Below are positions 18,623 to 26,863 of a DNA stretch of 64,000 nucleotides, piece by piece; positions within the stretch are counted from its first letter, which is position 1, and each line of letters opens with the position of its first letter. The stretch covers positions 62,001 to 126,000 of the forward strand of contig JADKCV010000005.1 in the NCBI GenBank assembly GCA_016718655.1, given 5' to 3'. The notes beneath the pieces were generated by a model. It was not told where the DNA came from. It worked only from the letters and a program-made list of their open reading frames with translations, and ran no database searches. A program made the position numbers and the translations under genes. Origin of the DNA: Flavobacteriales bacterium. GTDB lineage: Bacteria; Bacteroidota; Bacteroidia; Flavobacteriales_F; PHOS-HE28.

Positions 18623-19111
18623 TCAGGACAGAAGTCGCTGCCTCAGCGCGAATTCAAGCTGCCGGTTCGATTCCTCCAATCGTTGGGTATAGCTGGTCCG
18701 TGCCACATCGTCCTTGAATTCGCTATAGGCCTGTTCCACAGCCTTTACGAGCTGATCGTTCACCCAGGGTTTGGCGAAGTACTTGGATACCCCCCCGCTG
18801 TTCACGGCTTCGATGATGGCTTCGAGGTCGGCATAACCAGTGACCAGCATACGGCGGACAGCTGGGAATCGCTCCTTCACTGCGGCAAGGAACTCACTGC
18901 CCGATGCACCAGGCATGCGTTGGTCGGTGATCACCACATGCACCTGTTGGCGCTCCAGAAGTGTGAGAGCCTCCATGGAATTGGAAGCCACCAGCACCTC
19001 CATCGCATGCCGGAAGGCCGCTTTGAACGCTTGGCGGTTACCCGCATCGTCATCCACGAACAGGACCCGAGGCAGTTCAGCGGCTTGCGGAAGGGAGTGC
19101 GCAGTGTTCAT
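18623..19111 (-). CDS. Stand-alone response regulator (receiver domain)
   Basis: A 162-residue CheY-like protein. VLFVDDD (acidic pocket), D63 in ITDQRMPG (phospho-acceptor), the T of LVTGYAD and K in AKPW (the conserved switch and lysine) are all present. After residue 130 there is only a helical tail (EESNRQLEFALRQ), no DNA-binding output. The receiver is a close relative of the receiver in the hybrid kinase at 23374 (GNxxAFKAxFR, DQRMPG.SG.EFLA, TGYADLEA), so the two probably belong to one phosphorelay. It is transcribed away from the operon that starts at 19250. Confidence 0.9.
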   Translation of the reverse strand: MNTAHSLPQAAELPRVLFVDDDAGNRQAFKAAFRHAMEVLVASNSMEALTLLERQQVHVVITDQRMPGASGSEFLAAVKERFPAVRRMLVTGYADLEAIIEAVNSGGVSKYFAKPWVNDQLVKAVEQAYSEFKDDVARTSYTQRLEESNRQLEFALRQRLLS

Positions 19112-19179
19112 GACACAGTGGTTGGATGGCGGGTATACGACCCTGGGACTGATGGGTTACATGACAACATGTTCAAAAC

Positions 19180-19209
19180 TTGTTAATAAGTAGAGGCTTG
19201 TTACCTTTA
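19180..19209 (+). promoter_or_regulatory. Promoter of the E1-like/acyltransferase/kinase operon
   Basis: TTG (19180-19182), a 19-base spacer and TACCTTTA (19202-19209) match the Bacteroidota -33/-7 pattern with one deviation in the last base. It lies in the A/T-rich divergent region between the receiver gene and the ThiF-like gene and would place the transcript start near 19215. Confidence 0.55.
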
Positions 19210-19249
19210 CCCCACCTCAGAAATCTTGACCGTCACCGAACCACTCTCC

Positions 19250-20434
19250 ATGGGTCTGCTGGACGAACGATCGAAGGCTCAAGCACCACCGGACCTCCGG
19301 ACCTACCGCGCGCGATTGATGCGGTTGTCGGTCGCCGCCGATCGGGCCATGCTTGACGAACTTCTGAACGATCGTCCCGGTCTGGTCATCCATGATCATA
19401 TCATCGGCCAACTGACCGAATTGGTGCGTTCCCTGAACCCTTCGAAGCGGTTCACCCCTCCAGAACTCCTTGAGGCAGCGCGTGCGCACGTGAACGGATC
19501 GCCATTGGAGGAATATGGTGTTTGGGTGTACTACCCTTGGAACGATCGACTTGTCCACATATTGGATGAATCCGAGTTCGCATTGGTACGTACCGACCGC
19601 AACCGGAACAAGATCACCCGGGAAGAACAGGCTGTACTATCCACGAAAAAGGTGGGCGTCATCGGTTTGAGCGTTGGGCAGAGTGTGAGTCTGACCATGG
19701 CTCTGGAGCGCAGCTTCGGAGAGATCCGCTTGGCCGACTTCGACACCTTGGAGTTGAGCAACCTGAACCGTATCCGTAGCGGCGTTCATGAATTGGGTAT
19801 TCCCAAAGCGATCAACACGGCCAGGGAGATCGCCGAACTGGACCCCTTCCTGAACGTGACCATTTTCCCGGAAGGCGTCACAAGGGATAACGTGGATACC
19901 TTCCTTACCGATGGCGGAATACTGGACGTCCTGGTGGAGGAATGCGACAGCGTGGACGTGAAGATCCTCGCCCGTCAACGGGCGAAGGCCTTCGGCATAC
20001 CGGTGGTGATGGATACCAGCGACCGGGGCTTGATCGATGTGGAGCGCTTCGACCTTGAACCGGAACGACCGATCATGCATGGGCGGATGGCACATTTAGA
20101 TCTATCCGTGACCGACAAGCCGATGTTGCCTGACCAAGAGCTCGAGTTCATCCTGACTATGGTGGGCAAAGAGACCCTCAGCAAAAAAATGTTGGATTCA
20201 TTCCCAGAAATTGGAAAAAGTCTTGTGACTTGGCCTCAACTAGGTGCTCATGTCGTTCTAGGTGGTGCGTTGGCTGGTGATGTTTGCCGAAACATCCTAC
20301 TCGGGCAGATGTCATGGTCCGGGCGGTGGCAGGTCGATCTGGATGACCTGCTTGCCATCCAAGGATCGAAGGTGCTGGTTCGTTCGGCCACCGAGGAGGA
20401 TCAGGAAAAAGATATTGCAAAAAACGTTTCCTGA
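19250..20434 (+). CDS. ThiF/MoeB/E1-like adenylating enzyme (Rv1355c-type)
   Basis: A 394-residue protein starting at the ATG at 19250; an in-frame TTG at 19226 would add 8 residues. Residues about 1-130 form a helical N-domain of its own. Then comes the E1 adenylation domain: VGVIGLSVGQS (nucleotide loop), LADFDTLELSNLNRI (the D.D...SNLNR signature), and LVEECDSVDVK. E1/ThiF proteins adenylate a C-terminal carboxylate of a carrier protein or a small acid. No zinc-binding CxxC pairs and no obvious catalytic cysteine motif are seen. The closest named group I can think of is the Rv1355c family, where this domain is joined to others. It is followed after two bases by the acyltransferase gene. 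The carboxylate substrate is unknown. Confidence 0.8.
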   Translation: MGLLDERSKAQAPPDLRTYRARLMRLSVAADRAMLDELLNDRPGLVIHDHIIGQLTELVRSLNPSKRFTPPELLEAARAHVNGSPLEEYGVWVYYPWNDRLVHILDESEFALVRTDRNRNKITREEQAVLSTKKVGVIGLSVGQSVSLTMALERSFGEIRLADFDTLELSNLNRIRSGVHELGIPKAINTAREIAELDPFLNVTIFPEGVTRDNVDTFLTDGGILDVLVEECDSVDVKILARQRAKAFGIPVVMDTSDRGLIDVERFDLEPERPIMHGRMAHLDLSVTDKPMLPDQELEFILTMVGKETLSKKMLDSFPEIGKSLVTWPQLGAHVVLGGALAGDVCRNILLGQMSWSGRWQVDLDDLLAIQGSKVLVRSATEEDQEKDIAKNVS

Positions 20435-20436
20435 TC

Positions 20437-21192
20437 ATGGAACAGTTGACCTTCAAAGCCTTCAGAGCTGTCTCAGAGCCTGCACTTTGTGTAGAGTTCC
20501 TCAGGCAGCATCGTAAGGTATTGGAGGATTTTGGCATCCAGAATGTGTCCACCAATACCGATACTTGGACCAAGGATCCTGATACGTACGTTATAGTTGC
20601 CATATCCGACATCCATGGAATGGTAGGTGGGATTCGTGTCGAGGTGGGACGAACAGGACGGAAACTACCTCTGGAGCAGGCGTTGTACCACCTCGATGAC
20701 CGCATCGCGCTCAAACTGGAAGAATTTCGCCCGAATGGCAATGCAGAGGTCTGCGGTCTCTGGAACGCGAACCACTACTCTTCAAAGGGCTTACCATCGA
20801 TGTTGGCTTTCGCCGCTGTTTCACTGGCCAATCAGATAGGTTTGCGGTCATTGGTTTGTCTTGTTGCACACTATACGTTACGGCATGCCGTAAAGGCAGG
20901 GTTCACGATAATCGAGGACGTTGGACAAGCAGGCACATTCACCTATCCCATTCCTAGCATCAAGGCGATCGCCATGGTCATACCAGATGCAATAACGCTA
21001 CGTACCGCGCCTTTCCCGTATCGGCAACAGTTATTGAGCTTGAGACTTCGTCCAGAACAAGAACGTGTTGAATTGTTGAACGGCGAAGCGGTCCTGATCA
21101 AATATCAGCTCTACATCGAGGGTCAGGTATTGGACATGACCACCTATCAGAGCATCGTGGCACTTCGCGAGCAGTACGCGGAGTCGGCCTGA
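20437..21192 (+). CDS. GNAT/LuxI-like N-acyltransferase
   Basis: A 251-residue protein translationally close-coupled to the E1-like gene. The fold markers run MVGGIRVEVG (the strand with a conserved Arg, as in LuxI and N-acyl amino acid synthases), NAEVCGLWNANHYSS (counterpart of the WELSRF block), then a long helix LAFAAVSLANQIGLRSLVCLV and LRHAVKAGF. This order matches autoinducer or N-acyl amino acid synthases of the GNAT superfamily better than simple acetyltransferases, but the identity is low and assigned by eye. It probably transfers an acyl group to an amine made or activated with the E1-like partner. Base composition is poorer in GC than in the flanking genes. Confidence 0.65.
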   Translation: MEQLTFKAFRAVSEPALCVEFLRQHRKVLEDFGIQNVSTNTDTWTKDPDTYVIVAISDIHGMVGGIRVEVGRTGRKLPLEQALYHLDDRIALKLEEFRPNGNAEVCGLWNANHYSSKGLPSMLAFAAVSLANQIGLRSLVCLVAHYTLRHAVKAGFTIIEDVGQAGTFTYPIPSIKAIAMVIPDAITLRTAPFPYRQQLLSLRLRPEQERVELLNGEAVLIKYQLYIEGQVLDMTTYQSIVALREQYAESA

Positions 21193-21233
21193 CCGCTGAA
21201 ACATGAAGTCGCTGGCGTTCGTAGAAGCGCCTG

Positions 21234-23369
21234 ATGATACGCTCCCTCCTCCTGCTGCCAGCTTTCTTCGTTGCGACCATGGCGTGGTCACAAACGGAGC
21301 CTGTGATCAAGGTCAGTGAAGGCCCCTACTACGTCGGGAAACGTCTCCTGCTCCTGACCGACAGCACCGAGCGGCTTGGTATTACTGATGTCACTCCGTC
21401 CCGCTCCTTCGTCCCCATCGATCAGGATGTACCCAACCTTGGTATAACATCATACTCCTTTTGGCTCAAGGGGACCGTCCTGAACGACTCGCAGGATGGA
21501 TCGGTCATCTTGGACTTGGAACATGCCGAGGTAGAATCGATCGACCTGTACGTGCGATCCGGCGACAATGTCATCCAGCACATCGCTTCCACAGGTCAGG
21601 ATGCACCGCTGGCATCAAGGGATATCGAAGACCCTGCTTATGTCTTCAGCCTACCCATACCCGTGGACACCAAAGCCGAAGTATTCATCCGGGTGCGTAG
21701 TGGCAAGCAACTCCAAGTTCCCATCAAGATACACGCACCCTCTACGTTCTCGGAAAGCAGATCCACGAAGAACTTGTTGATCGGCGCATACATCGGCATC
21801 ATGCTTGTGATGGCTCTGTACAACCTCTTCGTTTTCGTTTCCATACGGGACAAGAGCTATCTGATCTATGTGAACTACATCCTGTTCGTCACATTGACCC
21901 AACTTGCTTTCTGGGGAGTTGGGCAGTTCTACTTGTGGCATGGATCACAATGGTTCTCGGTCAAGGCCTCCATAATACTTACTTTCCTGACTGCAATAGC
22001 GGCTAGTGAATTCATGCGTCATTTCATCGACACTAGATCTAACGCCAAAGGCCTCGATAAGACCATACCGATATTTTATATGGCATTCATAGTAGTGATC
22101 GGCATCTACGCTTTCCTATCTCCAGGCCTAGGATATAAGATCGCGCAAATAGCCGCAGGCGCATTTGCAAGTTTTCTGTACTACACAGCTTTCAAGGTGT
22201 ATCGCTCAGGATCGAGACAGGCAGCTTACTTCCTTATTGCATGGAGCGTATTCCTACTAGGGACGATGGTATTCACGTTGAAGGACATGGGTATCCTGCC
22301 CTACAACAGCCTCACTGTTTTCACCATGCCGCTCGGATCCGCGATCGAAGGTGTGCTCCTATCCTTTGGTCTTGCGGACCGTATCAATATTCTACGCAGG
22401 GACAAGGAGCGATCGCAGGCTGAAACATTATCGGCCCTCCAGGAGAACGAACGTATCATCCGCGAGCAGAACGTGGTGCTAGAACAAAAGGTGAAACAGC
22501 GTACGCATGCCCTGCAGGAATCGAACGATACCCTCAAGCGCACGCAGACGCAGTTGGTCAACTCCGAGAAGATGGCCTCGTTGGGTCAACTCACCGCAGG
22601 CATCGCCCATGAGATCAACAACCCCATCAATTTCATCACCAGCAATGTGCAACCGCTTCGCCGCAACATCCGCGAACTGGTGGAAGTGATGCAGGACTAC
22701 CGCTCCTTGGATCCCAAGGAGGCTGGCGAACGACTGAAAGCGATACGTGCCAAGGAAGAGGCCCTGGGAATTGATGAGTCCATCGCAGAACTGGATGATA
22801 TCATCGACAGTATCGCCGAAGGCTCATCGCGTACAGCGGATATCGTGCGTGGCCTGCGCAATTTCTCCAGGCTCGATGAGGACGACCTGAAGAATGCCGA
22901 CCTCAACGAAGGATTGCGCAGTACCCTCACCGTACTGGCACCACAGTATCGTGACAAGGTGACCATCGAACTGGACCTGGGTACCATTCCCTCCGTGGAA
23001 TGCTACCCCGGCAAGTTGAACCAGGTGTTCATGAACGTGATCACGAACGCCGTCCAAGCAACCGTTGGTCGTCCAGGAGATCGTCCAAGACTCGTGCACG
23101 TGCGCACCTCCACCTTCGAAGATCGTGTACGAGTCATCATCAGTGACAACGGGGTCGGGATGACCGAGGATGTGCGAGCACGACTGTACGACCCCTTCTT
23201 CACCACCAAGCCTGTGGGTGAAGGGACCGGGTTGGGCATGGCCATCGTATATGGCATCATCCAGGACCACCAAGGTGATATCCACGTGGAAAGTTCCCCT
23301 GGTGTTGGCACCGTGTTCACCATCGATATACCTGTGCGTCACCAGCGCGCCCAAATGCAACGCGCCTGA
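21234..23369 (+). CDS. 7TMR-DISM sensor histidine kinase
   Basis: A 711-residue membrane kinase. The signal peptide is LLLLPAFFVATMAWSQ. An extracytoplasmic 7TMR-DISMED2-like beta domain (about 30-165) should bind a small ligand. Seven hydrophobic helices span about 182-380, then a coiled coil (about 385-445), a HisKA dimerisation domain with the phosphorylated His in TAGIAHEINNP (about residue 457) and an HATPase_c domain (NAVQATV, DNGVGM, GEGTGLGMAIVYGI). 7TMR-DISM receptors typically sense carbohydrates or other small molecules. The position directly after the E1-like and acyltransferase genes suggests it could sense their product. Its first two thirds are visibly poorer in GC. Confidence 0.9.
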   Translation: MIRSLLLLPAFFVATMAWSQTEPVIKVSEGPYYVGKRLLLLTDSTERLGITDVTPSRSFVPIDQDVPNLGITSYSFWLKGTVLNDSQDGSVILDLEHAEVESIDLYVRSGDNVIQHIASTGQDAPLASRDIEDPAYVFSLPIPVDTKAEVFIRVRSGKQLQVPIKIHAPSTFSESRSTKNLLIGAYIGIMLVMALYNLFVFVSIRDKSYLIYVNYILFVTLTQLAFWGVGQFYLWHGSQWFSVKASIILTFLTAIAASEFMRHFIDTRSNAKGLDKTIPIFYMAFIVVIGIYAFLSPGLGYKIAQIAAGAFASFLYYTAFKVYRSGSRQAAYFLIAWSVFLLGTMVFTLKDMGILPYNSLTVFTMPLGSAIEGVLLSFGLADRINILRRDKERSQAETLSALQENERIIREQNVVLEQKVKQRTHALQESNDTLKRTQTQLVNSEKMASLGQLTAGIAHEINNPINFITSNVQPLRRNIRELVEVMQDYRSLDPKEAGERLKAIRAKEEALGIDESIAELDDIIDSIAEGSSRTADIVRGLRNFSRLDEDDLKNADLNEGLRSTLTVLAPQYRDKVTIELDLGTIPSVECYPGKLNQVFMNVITNAVQATVGRPGDRPRLVHVRTSTFEDRVRVIISDNGVGMTEDVRARLYDPFFTTKPVGEGTGLGMAIVYGIIQDHQGDIHVESSPGVGTVFTIDIPVRHQRAQMQRA

Positions 23370-23373
23370 TCCC

Positions 23374-24909
23374 ATGAGCGACAACCGCATCAAGGTCCTC
23401 TTCGTGGACGACGAAGAAGGTAACCTCAAAGCATTCAAGGCCACTTTCAGGCGCGATATGGATGTACGCACGGCCGCATCCGGGCAGGAAGCGATCGTCC
23501 TGCTGGAGCAGGAACCCGTGCATGTGATCATATCCGACCAACGCATGCCCGGAATGAGCGGTGCGGAGTTCCTGGCCATTGTTCGGGAAAGGCACCCGCG
23601 TGCCATGCGTATGCTCCTCACGGGTTATGCCGACCTGGAAGCAGTGGTTTCCGCGGTCAACCAAGGCGGTATTTATGCGTATGCCACCAAACCTTGGGAT
23701 GAGAACGACCTGCGATTGCGGATCCAACAGGCCTATGAGATCCATCAGCTGCGCGAGGACAAGGACAAATTGCTCCATCAGTACCGGCAGGTCTTCGATG
23801 CTTCAGGCGACCCGATCGTGCTGGTCGACCACAAGGGGACCATCCTAGAGGCCAATGGTGCTTGCTTGAAGCTGATGGGGTTGGATCGGGATGTCCTGTT
23901 GAGGACCCGATTCACCGACCATATCGATGACCCACGATCGTTGGTGAGGGCGTTGAGAGAGCGTCGTAGAGGTAGCGAATTCCTCAATGTGGACCTCACG
24001 ATCAACACACCCTCCGGTCATGTCATCGATTGCTTGATGACCGCGACCTACTTGGGCCATCAAGAACTGGGTCGGGATGTGTTCCAGGCCATCATCAAGG
24101 ACGTATCGGACCGAAAGCAGGAGGAACACCGCCTCCGCAAGCTCAATACCGACCTGGACCGCCGAGTGGCCGTGCGGACATCGCAATTATTGGAAGCGTT
24201 GGAGGACCTCGGTTCGTTCTCCTATTCCGTTGCTCACGACCTTCGCTCACCCTTGAAGAACATCGTTGCTCTCAGCGAGCACTTGCATTCCCACGCCCAG
24301 GACCGGGCCGACAACGAAGCGGAAGCCTTCACGGAGCGGATCCACAAAGGGGCCCAGCGCATGATCGAACTGGTGGATGACATGCTGCGGTTCTCACAGA
24401 CCAACAGTCGCGAGTTGGACCGACGAAGCGTATCACTGCATGCGCTCACCATGGAGGTCATCGAGGAACAGGTTCCGCCTGAACGTCGGGCTCAGGTCCA
24501 TGTGCTGGCCTCACCCGGGACGACGCTGTTGGCGGATGCGCCCTTGTTGAAGGTGGTGCTTCACAACCTGCTCTCCAATGCGGTGAAGTTCACCCGGACG
24601 AGCGCTTCCCCGAATATCGAGGTCGACCTCCTCTCGGAGGCTGAACGTGATGTACTTGTGGTGCGGGACAATGGAGTAGGCTTCGACCCACAACATAAGG
24701 AGCAGGTTTTCGGCGCTTTCAAACGCTTGCACAAGACGGATCAGTTCGAAGGAACCGGCATTGGTCTCGCCATCGTCAGCCGGATCGTTCGAAAGCACGG
24801 AGGGACTGCTTGGGCTGAGAGTGAACCTTCCAAAGGGACCACCATGTACATCGCCTTCCCGCGCGCCACAACGATGAGGACCGACCTGCCTTTCGGGCAA
24901 GTGGCGTGA
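23374..24909 (+). CDS. Hybrid receiver-PAS-histidine kinase
   Basis: A 511-residue cytoplasmic protein. The receiver domain (1-125) has phospho-acceptor D55 in ISDQRMPG. A PAS domain spans about 135-250 (FDASGDPIVLVDHKGTI). HisKA has the histidine in SVAHDLRSPLKNI (about 287), as in phytochrome-type kinases, and HATPase_c lies in the last 120 residues (NAVKFTR, DNGVGFDP, GTGIGLAIVSRI). The start ATG lies five bases after the stop of the membrane kinase, so both are one operon and a phosphorelay from the membrane kinase to this receiver is likely. There is no DNA-binding output, so signals must leave through another receiver, possibly 18623-19111. Confidence 0.9.
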   Translation: MSDNRIKVLFVDDEEGNLKAFKATFRRDMDVRTAASGQEAIVLLEQEPVHVIISDQRMPGMSGAEFLAIVRERHPRAMRMLLTGYADLEAVVSAVNQGGIYAYATKPWDENDLRLRIQQAYEIHQLREDKDKLLHQYRQVFDASGDPIVLVDHKGTILEANGACLKLMGLDRDVLLRTRFTDHIDDPRSLVRALRERRRGSEFLNVDLTINTPSGHVIDCLMTATYLGHQELGRDVFQAIIKDVSDRKQEEHRLRKLNTDLDRRVAVRTSQLLEALEDLGSFSYSVAHDLRSPLKNIVALSEHLHSHAQDRADNEAEAFTERIHKGAQRMIELVDDMLRFSQTNSRELDRRSVSLHALTMEVIEEQVPPERRAQVHVLASPGTTLLADAPLLKVVLHNLLSNAVKFTRTSASPNIEVDLLSEAERDVLVVRDNGVGFDPQHKEQVFGAFKRLHKTDQFEGTGIGLAIVSRIVRKHGGTAWAESEPSKGTTMYIAFPRATTMRTDLPFGQVA

Positions 24910-24936
24910 ACGTAACCCTTCGCACCAGGGATCCGT

Positions 24937-25515
24937 ATGACCACTCATATCCATCTCCCCATGGTACGTACCCCCCATACCTCGATCGACGTGAAACATA
25001 CCGCACTCCCATGGGTCCTCCTTGTTGCCTCCATGGCAGCAGCCACCCTGGTCTCCGCTCAAGGAAAGTTGGTTGACCGGCGAGATCAGGCGGAAGGGTG
25101 GTATGTACCCGTGCGCGGCCATGTGACCGTCGACGGCCAGGACATGGACGGTGTGGAGATCATGCTGTACAAGGACAACACGGAGATCGGTAAGGTGCCG
25201 GTCAAGAAGAACGGGAATTTCGAGATCAACATGGACTTGGATCAGTTCTTCACCGTGATGATCACCAAACAAGGTTTCCAAACCAAGATGATCTATGTGG
25301 ACACCACCTTACCACAGGACTTGGTGACCTATCCCGATTACGAGTGCTTCGTCAACTTGATGCCGTCGGAAGCTCGCAACATCGAGACCTTCTACACGGA
25401 CTTCCCCAGTGCGATCGTCCGTTGGAACCCGGATATGAACGGTTTCTACCACAGTGATAATTACCTGACCCATATCCAGACGAAGCTCAGTGGCTTCGCC
25501 AGCGCGGAATTCTGA
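24937..25515 (+). CDS. Exported protein with carboxypeptidase-regulatory-like domain
   Basis: A 192-residue protein with a long N-region and signal sequence (WVLLVASMAAATLVSAQ). The body is a carboxypeptidase-regulatory-like beta domain (VRGHVTVDGQDMDGVEIMLYKD, GNFEINMDLDQFFTVMITKQGF). It is followed by a short tail with FPSAIVRWNPDMNGF. The same arrangement, including an analogous tail, forms the N-terminus of the repeat protein at 2458-6669. It starts 27 bases after the hybrid kinase and ends at a strong terminator, so it is probably the last gene of the signalling operon. Function unknown. Confidence 0.75.
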   Translation: MTTHIHLPMVRTPHTSIDVKHTALPWVLLVASMAAATLVSAQGKLVDRRDQAEGWYVPVRGHVTVDGQDMDGVEIMLYKDNTEIGKVPVKKNGNFEINMDLDQFFTVMITKQGFQTKMIYVDTTLPQDLVTYPDYECFVNLMPSEARNIETFYTDFPSAIVRWNPDMNGFYHSDNYLTHIQTKLSGFASAEF

Positions 25516-25573
25516 CGATCATACCCTCTTCTTCCCGCCTTACAAAACCAACAAACCAAGGCCGGGAAAGCAA

Positions 25574-25599
25574 CAAGGCGGGCCCGTAAGCCCGCCTTG
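25574..25599. terminator. Bidirectional terminator between convergent genes
   Basis: Perfect 10-bp inverted repeat CAAGGCGGGC/GCCCGCCTTG with a 6-base loop lies between the convergent genes ending at 25515 and 25619. T-rich stretches on both sides are modest. Confidence 0.7.
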
Positions 25600-25618
25600 C
25601 TCGTTGAAATGACCGTGA

Positions 25619-26716
25619 TCAATGTTGATCGTAGTCCACGACCACCTTGGATGAACGGGGGTGCGACTGGCACGTGAGCACGTAACCGTCCGCTACCTCT
25701 TCATCGGTGAGCGCATAGTTCATCATCATCTCCACCTGGCCCTCGGTCACACGCGCCTTACACGTACAACAGACGGCACCCTTACAGGCGTAGGGTACAT
25801 CGACACCCCCATCCAGCGCTGCATCCAGGATGGCATCGCCCTTTGCCGGTATGTCCAGGACCGTCTCTCGGCCGTCCATGATCACGGTCACGCGTGCGAC
25901 CCCTGTGAACGCATCCGGTCCAACGGCTTCGGAAGGGCGTTTTGCTTCGCTGGTCACCGGGGTGGTGAACAGTTCAATGTGGATGTGCTTCTTGTCGACA
26001 CCGGAACCTTCCAGCGCTTCGCTCACATTCACCATCATCTGCTCGGGTCCGCAGATGAAGAACTCCTTGTCGAGCCCATCGCTCACGAAGCGTTTCAGCA
26101 GCGTGATGGCCTTATCCTTGGTGATCCGACCGTTGAACAGGGCGTCCTCGTCCATCCCCTTGGTGAGGATGTGGAAGACCGACAGCCGATCTCCATGTGC
26201 CGACTTCAGCTCCTCCAGGCGTTTCCGGAAGATGATGCGATCCTGGTCCGTGTTCCCGTAAAAGAGCGTGAACCGGCTCCTGGGCTCCGTACGGAGCACG
26301 GTCTTGAGGATGCTGAGGATGGGCGTGATGCCGCTGCCTGCCGCGAAGGCCACGAAATGGCGCGTTTTGGCCGGGTCAAGGGCGGTGGTGAAGTTGCCCA
26401 TCGGGGTCATCACCTCCACACGCATACCGGCGCGCAATTTCTCCACCAGCTGTGTGCTGGCCCGCCCGTTGGGCACCCGCTTCACCGCGATGCGAAAGTG
26501 GTCCACATCCAGCGGACTGCTGCAGATGCTGTACGAACGGCGCAGCTCCTCCCCGTTCACGGTCAACTTCAGAGTGACGTACTGGCCGTGGACGAAGCGG
26601 AACTCCTCCCGAAGGGACGGCGGGATGGCGAAACCGACCACGATGCTGTCGGCGGTCTCCTGGTGGATCCCGGTGACCTCTAGACTATGGAAACGCGCCA
26701 TGCGGGGAATGCTCAT
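25619..26716 (-). CDS. paaE: Phenylacetyl-CoA epoxidase reductase subunit
   Basis: A 365-residue flavin/iron-sulfur reductase that feeds electrons from NADPH to the PaaABC(D) epoxidase. Residues 1-110 form the FAD domain (RRSYSICSS, the RxYS motif). Residues 115-235 form the NAD(P) domain (FAAGSGITPILSI, FFICGPEQMM), and the end is a plant-type 2Fe-2S ferredoxin domain with CKGAVCCTCKARV and a distal cysteine (VLTCQSHP). It is divergent from paaA across a 147-base gap rather than in the usual paaABCDE order. A TACTTTTG box at 26727-26734 on the minus strand may be its -7 element. Confidence 0.92.
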   Translation of the reverse strand: MSIPRMARFHSLEVTGIHQETADSIVVGFAIPPSLREEFRFVHGQYVTLKLTVNGEELRRSYSICSSPLDVDHFRIAVKRVPNGRASTQLVEKLRAGMRVEVMTPMGNFTTALDPAKTRHFVAFAAGSGITPILSILKTVLRTEPRSRFTLFYGNTDQDRIIFRKRLEELKSAHGDRLSVFHILTKGMDEDALFNGRITKDKAITLLKRFVSDGLDKEFFICGPEQMMVNVSEALEGSGVDKKHIHIELFTTPVTSEAKRPSEAVGPDAFTGVARVTVIMDGRETVLDIPAKGDAILDAALDGGVDVPYACKGAVCCTCKARVTEGQVEMMMNYALTDEEVADGYVLTCQSHPRSSKVVVDYDQH

Positions 26717-26863
26717 GTTTGGGCGGCAAAAGTAGAAGTTGCGTCGCGGGTTCGGACGTTGGAAGGAACCAAGTGCGGTCCGGCATTGTTCATCGGCTGA
26801 TGTTGGTCATTCGCAACGGACCTCATCCCTCTATCTTAGCCACCCGTATAAGTGAAGCCTGCC

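Noticed and set aside
25661..26683. 340-codon + strand frame opposite paaE
   Set aside because: It is antisense to a complete FAD/2Fe-2S reductase with all motifs; His/Arg-rich translation.
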